Source: Choristocarpus tenellus KU-1152 (taxonomy: Eukaryota; Phaeophyceae). From it: a stretch of 23,061 nucleotides of DNA. The notes beneath the pieces were generated by a model. That model was not told where the DNA came from, ran no database searches, and saw only the letters and a program-made list of their open reading frames with translations. The position numbers and the translations under genes were made by a program. Shown piece by piece: positions 1-9,600 of this stretch. Location: positions 1-23,061 of the forward strand of contig CAXNAD020000266.1 in assembly GCA_964200185.2 (NCBI GenBank), in the 5' to 3' direction. Position 1 is the stretch's first letter. Every line of letters begins with the position of its first letter.

Positions 1-672
1 TTCGCACGTGTCGGATTTGAAATGTCAGCAAAAAAAATATTTGACCGAAACGGACGCCCCTTCACAACCCCCCCCCCCCCCCCAGATACTTTGACCAACA
101 TTTACCTACTAAATGGATCAGATTGTACTATAACCATGGCGAATGCAACAGTCTGTAGTGATCATATACCGCGCAGGGAAGTATGCGTGTGATGTCGATA
201 CTGACTAACTAAAGAATCAGTACTAGTGGACGGACCAACGGTCGAAACTAGTTTGTGGTAGTGAACTGTAGCTATAAATGACAGAGGGAGTAGCCTATGT
301 TTCAACAGAATCCTCTCACACTAGAGCTCACGGAGGTTGGCGCCTCACCTCCAAACCGATTCCCCAACCACTTCCCAATGCTAAGGTGCTTAAGTGGTTT
401 GGATTCTACATGCACAGTTTCAACGCACATCTGGCACTTATAAGGTCGTATGTACGCCTCTATCTCGTCCAAGTGTATGGATACGTATATTGTATCTATC
501 CTCGAATTTACCGTTACGTATTCGTTTCGGGTGAAACAAGGTGTTGAATATGGTCACGATGGCCAAATCCTGCTGTGCCCAGAGATACTGTTGGAACCTC
601 ACACGCCGAAGGTCCAAGACTTGCTAGACCTACCAGTTCTTGCCTTGAGTGTAGATCCTTGGTCACCGAAAC
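1..672. other. 5' flank with no convincing gene
   Basis: I see no exon here that I can defend. The stretch has a run of about 15 C at 68-82 and a TATAAA at 273-278, which is too far from the start at 673 to be assigned without transcript data. A 25-codon upstream reading frame runs from ATG 550 to TAG 625-627. Open frames at 278-547 and 450-965 have no splice logic linking them to the gene downstream. Confidence 0.4.
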
Positions 673-699
673 ATGGAAAAAAAGAAAGTGCAGAAAGTG
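673..699 (+). CDS. Exon 1 of the membrane-protein gene (9 codons, start)
   Basis: The product begins MEKKKVQKV and ends at a GTG|GTGAGA donor in phase 0. It joins an acceptor with a long pyrimidine tract (about 910-950) at 955, giving the acidic segment VPDEPETESEEG. The alternative is a start at ATG 907 that reads straight into exon 2 without this intron. That is also open and gives a protein 7 residues longer. The spliced form is preferred because of the polypyrimidine tract and the in-frame stop just upstream of 673. Confidence 0.5.
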
Positions 700-3600
700 G
701 TGAGAATCTGTATTGTTCCTGCACTTGGCGTGGGGGTCTCCCACAAGATATTCACGCCTTATCCAACACAAGCACGACTCTCGACAAGTTTACTATTCTT
801 GACATATTTGCTGAATCTCCCATACCAACTGATGGGTACAGAGACCTAGTAATTTTGTCTTCGCTTTGCTGCTTGCATTGCAATGCTTTTTTGATATGCC
901 TTCATCATGCACCCCACTCCCCACTTTTGTTGTCCACCATCATCGATCCACAAGGTCCCCGATGAACCAGAGACAGAGTCTGAGGAAGGAGAGTCGGAGT
1001 CTGAGACGGAATCGGAGGAGGAAGAAGACAACGATGATACGGTAAGGTCAATCCCCCAGAAATAACTTTCGGCGTCACGAAGGCCCTGATTGTTCGAGGG
1101 ACTGTGGTAGATCAATCATGGGTTGCGCATTGAAAAAGAGAAAAGCATCTTTCAATAGTCGTCGTATGTGCAAGGTTCAATATTGACACTAGCCAGGTGT
1201 GAAAATGTATTCGATGACCACTCCGAAGTACACCTCAGTTTCACGGACCTACTCCCCGCCTTATCCAGAAAATAATCGTAACTTCATCCTTCTAAATCGG
1301 GACACATGGTGCTTACGCATTCTCAATGCATTATTTTCCAATGTTATAATCGTTAGAACATTTTAACAAAGGATGTCTCACCCTTACCTGATCTTCCAAT
1401 CTGTGTTCAACACCTGACTCCCAGGGACTGACAGAGAACCAGAATAGACTCTTGTATATGATTTCTCTGTATACATACAAGTCAGACACAAGAGACGAGA
1501 AGGACAGCTGGTTGAGAAAACCTGCCTTGGTTGTTCTTCTTTATGAGGGAATCGTTGCCAATGTGCTTGACTTTGATTACGCACCACAATCCGAGCTCAT
1601 TGAAAACCGAAGAATATGGATGAATATCAGCCAGGTATGCTGCAGTGAGTTGGCCTTTGCCCATTGAATACACATGAACAGACACTGGTGTAACATTCCC
1701 CCCCCCCAATGTTTGACCCTTGGTAGTGGAGGGTGCAATCTGTTAAACCCCTATCTATCTATGGACGGAAACTAAGGTACGTTCTCATAGCACTCACATA
1801 TCTGAAACACCGTCAGCTGTCATTATGATCAATCTCAAGAATGGTATGTTGACTCAGAGGAAGACAAGCAATCTCAGGGAACCCACCATTATCCGCATTT
1901 CTTCCCACTGTAGGAGGGAAAATCCGATGTTGAGTTTCTTCGGGAGGAAGAGCTGGTGAATGGTCTCCATGTCTCATCTAGGAACTACAAACCCATCACT
2001 TGCTACCAAATATCTGCAAAGGGGAAGGTGAGAAGACCAGGGAAACTAAGTGTATGAATATTGATTTGCATAGACTAACTCAATCATACTCACTATGTCA
2101 ACCCTCTCACGGAAATGGGGTCAGGGCATGCCACAACAACGTAGGCAGCATTGCTGATAGCATGGTGTGTAATATTCTGCAAGTGCGCTACCTCCGAGTC
2201 CTTTCTTATTCTCTTTCAAATGACGTCAATTGCAAGTACCATTATGGACAGAAGTTAAACTGTCCTACTGAGCTTCCAGTACAAAGTTGTACCAGGATTT
2301 TTTTATTCCCCCTTGGCGTTCAACACTCCCCTGTTCATAAATGCCATCCTCATCATCAAACAATATATCACAAGATTGATTCTATACTGAGGGGGATAGT
2401 GGGGGAAGGAAGGTCAAGAGGATGGCATACGGGAATGTGTCTGGGATTCTATAATCTGGAGAGGACATGGGAGTCTATGAAGGCAATAGGTCAGTAGTTG
2501 TATCGGAATCTTGAACTATATTTGCTGGATTATTTGACTGACAGGGCATGAGAGTGTTCAGTAGTGTGATACTTGTTTCAGTTACCTCTTATGAGATACC
2601 ATTGAACTTGTACTTGATATATTTCACAAGGCCAATCACAAGTCAGTTTGGCTCAATCAACTGTACCTGGTGTGCTGTAAGCCACCTCAAACCAACACAT
2701 CCAGATTCATTAGACACCCAGACTACTGGCAGGTCTACCTTACGTGAAAGATATATACATTTACTACCAATAGATTCTGACCGGAACTCATCACATTCTA
2801 CCTGTATCCAATTGTGTATCCCAATCCCCATGTTGTGAATTCCTTGAACTGTGGAGATTTTCTCGTTGAAGTGTTGCAAATCATCAATCAGAGGCAAATA
2901 CAATCACTACCTCTATCCAATGTCCATAGCAACCTTCCATGGGGTAGTGTTAATATTCGTCTTTTCCCTCCTGTTTTTGATGGCCTTGTGTGATGGAGGT
3001 CACTTTCTGAGGGGGTATAATATTTTGCCAAAAGCCCTTCATAAAACCCATGCTCTGAGAACAAAGTGGAATGTTGAAATATAGTCTAACGCCAGCAAGG
3101 TTCTTGCACTCCTGAACTACCTTTGATTGCATCCATCTCACTGCAGGAGTTGGTAAAGCGCATTGCTCGTAAGGAAAAAGAGGCTGTACATGAATTTGTA
3201 TACGGACGTGGTACACGCGAGTTGTTACATGTTCGCTGGGATGGTAACGACTATTGGCTGGATAGTGCATCAGGTATGTTCCCTGCTTGTCACTCATGAA
3301 CTCATGAGGTTTCTCTTCTTTCCAGAAAGTGTGCTGCACGATGTGGTTTTGTCAATGGAATTATCTTGTTATTTGCACAAGAACAACTATCTCACAGTGG
3401 CATGCAAGCATTTAGCGTGAACCTCCTTCCTCATAATACCAAGTGTGTAGTCCAGGTGCATATGGCAGTGCGTCACTCAGCTTCAAAAAGTTTATCCTAA
3501 TGAGGTTTTCTACAAAACACAATATGAGTTGTAAGAGGGGTGCAATTTCTGAAACTGCAGCTCATGAGCCCTTGACAAAACTTCATGCACCACCTTCCTT

Positions 3601-6600
3601 ACCCCCCCAAAAAGCGATTTCCTCTCTCCCATTGTCTCTTGCTCTTGTTGGCATGAAGGGTATCAGCGAAAGTCCACCATAACAGAGACAGAGGACGTGT
3701 CCTATGTTTCGTCAGCTTATGTCCCACAGTGCCTGAGATACGGGGGGCGACCAACACTTTCCAACGCACACCGCTCCCATGAGTCGGGTGTCAATACGGA
3801 CAACATCAAGGATGAGCTTGATGAGGTCATCACCCTCAACTCAGTCTCCATAATTGTTGCAGAGTACATCCCTTTTGGGGCGAACCAGGTCAGATTTTTT
3901 GCATGGCAGCAGACGGGTGTATGTGTTGGAGTAGTGGCATTATTATGGGTCAAGTAGTGCACTGTGTTGAAGCGAATATGTTCACCTTTCTGGCATTGGA
4001 ATAACAAAAAAGCCTCCTTATTTTTTCTGCATTTTGATTTTAGGAGATGGAGATTTTCAATAACTTTCCCTGTCCTCATCGGGTGGGATCAATTTTTTTG
4101 TTCTGTTTCTGTTGGCCCTACTGCTTCACAACTAGTCTCAGTCCCTATTACCTGTCCATGTAATCAAGATGGCAAGATGTCGTGTGCCTTTGAATTTTTT
4201 TCTACCTATGTGCAAGCAGATAGTTAACCTCAACAACAGTGTGGGATCTACGGAGAGATGTCAAGGAGGGTTCATCTCCCCGGCCATTGATGATGATTCT
4301 ACAGGGACAAACCTAGAGATGACACCAGAACTCACCAGTGTCGACATACTTGACTACACACTGACAAACCACATTAACTTTGAGGTGAGGGTTTTTGAGT
4401 TGGGGTCAACAAGGAGTAAGGCGGTGGCCATATGTCACCCCCCAAAATATGTGTGTTGGGTATATACATTTGTAGCACTATTATTAATACAAACCATCAT
4501 TTTAAATACATTTAATAAATCTCTTTCCCACGAGGGCTTGCGAAGGTATGCCTAGACACAGAGAGGCACTGCATGTTGAGGCACTGCATGTTGAGGCACT
4601 GCATGATCAACACATTTTCTTGTGATCAACATCGAACGAACAAATTGACGGGGACTGTGCCTCAGGAGCATTTGCCTCCTCTCTCCAGCTAGTTCAGTAC
4701 AGAAAATAAAATAATTTATTTTCTCCCTAAAGATTGTGGAACAACTCCTGCACACTACATTATCCTCTCTACCATCTCATGGCAGTCCAAGTTTTTTCCT
4801 TAACCCTAGCGCAGGGCATCACAGGCTGTGCTTGGTTCTCTGCTCTCCGTGAGATGAAGGGCCAAAAGTCACACACCACATGGTAACACCCGATCCAACT
4901 GTAGTAGGTCACTCCACTCTCTTGATAACGACAGGCGGAGATTAATTTTGCCGAAGAGAGTGGAGTGATTCAGGTGGAAACATTTGGAGTCAGTCTCAAT
5001 GCCGAGGGGACCTGCTTTTATGGAATGCAGGTGCACTCAGGAGAAGATGGTAGGTAGTAGGGTGGTTTACCGCATACAGGTACAGGGGTGAAGGAAGGAT
5101 GGAGACTATTCTTGTCCACATCGGTTGTTTGAGAGTTGTCAGGGTGAAACAATGACGAGGAGGAGGAGGAGAAGGAGGAGGAGGAGGAGGAGGAGGAGGA
5201 GGAGGAAATAAAAGAGGAAGTTGTGGAGAAGGACGGAACAATTGCCCAGCTGAAAGTTGCTGTCATCTAACTGGCCATCCACCACTTTTTCCCAAATGAA
5301 TGAAAGGGTCATTGAACAGAAGGACAGTTTGTGTTGTTAGAACTACGTGGTGTTCAAGCACCCCAAGTACATGAAACCAGTACTCAGATGATTTCTAATT
5401 TTTTTGTTTTGTTTGGTTTGCATTATTGGATGCACTCAGCCAGTATATATATATATAATACATAAATGACCCATAAACACACTGCATGGGGTCCTAAATA
5501 TCATTTTGTGGTGTGTGGACTGACAGGTTGAGGCTGTGATGGACCGTATCAAAGATAACATATCTTTGGATCACATGGCCCGATTGCTTGTTGATGTTCA
5601 ACAAGATTCGTCCAACATTGTGGACTCTATCATATCTCAACACCAGAGGGAGCTTCTGAACCTCATCTTTCTTGGTGATGCACCCAACCGCAATAAGGTC
5701 TGGTGAACTTCAAATTCTCCTCTGCTACACAGAATCTAACGACAAAGTCCCTTCACTTGAATATTGCTTTCATCACTTCCATCTTTAGTCTGCCCCCTGT
5801 TCCTGGAATGTCCATCAAAGACGGTCACTGGTTGCGTGTTTCACAGGTGAATCTCATCATTGCCAATGAGATTACGCCACATCTGACTGCTGAGGAGTAC
5901 ATGGACAAGGGGGAGTATGAGAATGAGCTCAAACAAGTCATTGGGGACACAAAGGCAAGCGACAGAGCTACTCACTTCATATTAGTGCTATTTTTTCTTA
6001 TGAAGGGCTTTGGATGTCACTGAGGTGTAGTCATATTTGCACCAATGTATGGTACCCTCCTACAAATATCTTGAAATGTTGGTACATACCTTGAGAAAGG
6101 CATCTCTTGTCACTGTCTGGTGTTTGACACAATACAACACTCTCCTGACCACCCCCTGATGTGGTGAACACAGGCAGCATATGACATTAGCGAGCATGAT
6201 ACTTTGGTATTTGGTGGGTACGGCCTTCTTGTTGCTGGACCAAACTCCCGACACCATGAACCGCTGCTTTGCGCATACTTGCAGTTCATCACCATTGACA
6301 TCTTCCTTCAGAACTACTTCTCACGACTCTGGATTCTGACTGATGACATGAAGGTGTGTACTATGCATGCACTCCCTGAGAAACTATATTGCCCCAGCTC
6401 TACCTACTTGAACATAGGTACCCTGAATAAGGGAGAGTTTGAGCTGTGCCCCTAAGAGTAAGGATGCAATCAAAACAAGTGTTGAGAGAATGCATGAGCA
6501 GATGTCACTGGAGTTCCCATCGCCATAGACGAATACTCTCAAGAAGATTGTTTCTCTGTGTGTGAGTTGTTCCATCTGATGCCTGGTGCCTCGTCTCTTT

Positions 6601-9600
6601 AGCACAATGTTTCGTTTGAAACTGATGCAACACCCTTCACACCTACTTACTATACCCCTCGTTGTTGGCATTCTGCCATTTGATGTTAATGAAAAAGGTC
6701 ACGTACGACATAATCGTCACATCAGACTCAGATCCAACAGCACTTGACCGCATCAGGTATGCAGTTTGGTTGTAGGGGCAGATTTGAGGGAATGGAACAT
6801 GGCCCCACACGAGGAGTTGGCTTGGGTATATATACATACATACCAATGTATAGTTCATGCTATCATTGTGCATGCCTTTATTGTCTGCGATTGCGCATTG
6901 GACTTGCAGTATCAGTCTACAAATACAATGCCACTGTGATGTGGTGGTAATGTTCTCAGTAAAGTACATGCTGCCAGAAGAATTGGTCTACAGATAGATA
7001 AAATGTCACTGTGAAGTGGTGGAAGTATACTCCGTAGTACATGCCAGAAGCATAACAATCGAAGGAAGAGATGACTTCTTCTTTTCAGGTAAAACCAACC
7101 TTTGATACTGATGATGTAGTTGACAGTCGCACAGGCACTTGGAGTAGTGACCTTGATCTCCATCCCTTCTGCCCTTCGTCCTCTTTCCCACCTTGTGTTG
7201 ATCTTGCTAATCCATACATCAATTAATTTATCCATTGATTACTTCATCTTGCAGGTATCGAATATGTGCTATATCAAATGACATCATCTTGCTCGAGGAA
7301 ATATTGGGGTATGTCCTAGAGGCCCTCGATATCATTGAGGTGAGGTGACTCATGTCCACCAACTGAGTGGGACTAGTGTGTTCTTTGCTATCCAGGAGAG
7401 TTTCATCATTTTGGTTGAAATCATTCTTACTTTGAAGTTTTCAAAGCACTAAGTGCTATCCTAACCCTAACCCTAACCCTAACCCCTAACCCTAACCCTA
7501 ACCCTAACCCTATTAGAGGTAAGTACAAAAGGTGTACTCGCACAATCCCAGAACTTGCATCTGTCTCTCCCTTTCAATCAAACAACTGTAACCCTAATGC
7601 CAACAAATGGAAATAAGCTCATCGTGGTAGATGGTGCACGTCCCAATGCCTTCCAGGTCCCTCCTGAGCCACCAGAGCAGGCTGGGCGCTCTCTCTATGA
7701 GCGCCTCGAGATCTCTGGCATGAGATCACAACTTCTGAGGCGATCGGCTGACTTGAAAAAAAACGTCAGTGGGGCACAAAAATATCTGGATGTCCTAAGG
7801 GAGATGAGTTCTGTGGTAAGAGTGTATACTGCAGGCTACCTTACCAATGACAGATAGTGCTTAAGCATTGTCATTTTGGGGATGATTGGTGACTACATAA
7901 TTGACCTGATCTGTAAGTACTTGTGTGGGTGGAAGTGTAGTGGAGCAACAAAATCGAGGTGGTTAAGGCTGGTATTATTGGACAGTGGTGGAGTAACGCT
8001 CAAAGGGATGGAATGTGCTCTATGATGTTGGTGTGCATATTCCTCTATCTTAGCAGTAATGATCACAAACAATTTTTCATATTGCACCTCCATGTCTCAT
8101 ATTGCACCTCCATGTCATCTCTCTCTTCTGTCGTCTGAAATCTATAATTTTGTGACAGGTGAGTGAGAATAAAATGTTTCATTTGAATGAAAGCCTTGAG
8201 GTGAACACCAAGAAGCTCTGTATCCTCAACGAAAGCAGTGAAAAGTCATCAAAGACTCTACAGGCAAGTAATCAAATGCCCTACACGCTAGCAACCCTCA
8301 TGGGGGAATTTTTGTCTGTACATAAATGCAAACTTTGCACACAGTAAAAATGTCTATACTACAATTAAACACTCACTGTACTATCTTAAAATGAACTACA
8401 AATGAGACACATGATTTGAAGGCAATACAGTACTAACTAACTAGGTTGTATGTGATTGACAGAGATATCTTGTTCTTATTGACCAGAAGGTATAATACAG
8501 TACTCCCGGAGGACTGAAAGTGGTACTTTGTAGTGATTACTATATTCCAGTCGCAGCACACACTGAGTGACCATTGCAGCAGGTTGGATGAAGGCCTGCT
8601 TCAGTTTGTATGTAGTCTGAAGTAGTATATTAATAATACATATATCTGATACATCGGTGGTAACTTCATTTGATGCACACATTTTTGAGTTTGAGGTAAG
8701 AAAATAGTGATGTCCTTGATGATAGTGTGGATTTACCTACATTCCGCTGTCGAAAAAAGTTGATACCTGTCTTTGATGGACCGATGGGGACATATTTTTA
8801 TGGCTAAGGACTCAAGTGAAGGAACACGAAGGTCCAGTTTTGGGCTACACAACTAAACAAAACTACCAGAAACTGTTTTGAGGAAATACACACACCATTA
8901 TGTATCTCACACTCAGAGAAAGGACAGCAGCAACATGTACAACCTTGAGGCACTGAGTGGTCAAAGGGTTCTTAAGATTGATTAGATATGGGGACCACCT
9001 TTCATGTGAACAGACTGGTCACATCAAATACTTGTGGTTGATGCTTATGTGACTGTTTGAGTGAAAGTATCTTAGAGGGTATGAGTTTTGCCCTGTTTGT
9101 CCATTTGGGGCTTGGCTTCCCATGGGTTTTTTAATGCTATTTTCCTACTCCAAAATGCTTCGGAACAGGTAAAATGTATAAATTATGAAATGGTGTGTCT
9201 AGAACAAGGATATTGACACTTCCTAACAAACATGATAGCCAAAATTACATCAAAAATGCAACATTGAATTTTTGGCCCCCAAATGGACGTGGCTCTACCC
9301 TCTAAGATACTTCTACTCTTTCCTGATTTTTAAAAAAACATTATGTTGCCCTTATTTACAAGGACAGTCCAGATCGTTGTCAGATGGTTCTCAGATCATT
9401 CTCAGATCGTTCTCACATGTGGCGAGATTCTTCTAACGAGGCAATAGTCTATCAAGAGAATGCATCAATTGAACTGCACTGATGTAGAGGTATGTAGAAG
9501 TAAAGTCAGCGCAAAAAAAACATTAATTGCAACCCACCCGAACATGCCATGTACACATAGACGGGTGCCATAAATGTCATTGCAATTTTTCCATTCTCAG

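Noticed and set aside
1-672. First exon or small gene at 278-547
   Set aside because: It has no homology-like features and no donor linking it to the gene at 673, and a TAG blocks the frame upstream of ATG 673.
846-1115. Minus-strand serine/aspartate-rich frame
   Set aside because: It is the antisense shadow of the acidic Glu/Ser exon on the + strand.
2000-2497. 165-codon open frame on the + strand
   Set aside because: It starts inside exon 4 in a different frame and runs through the intron. Its composition is not protein-like, and exons 4 and 5 join in frame without it.
4996-5266. Minus-strand frames rich in proline or serine
   Set aside because: They are the complement of the GAG microsatellite and of exon 8 on the + strand.
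7460-7512. Chromosome end
   Set aside because: Exons of one gene continue on both sides.
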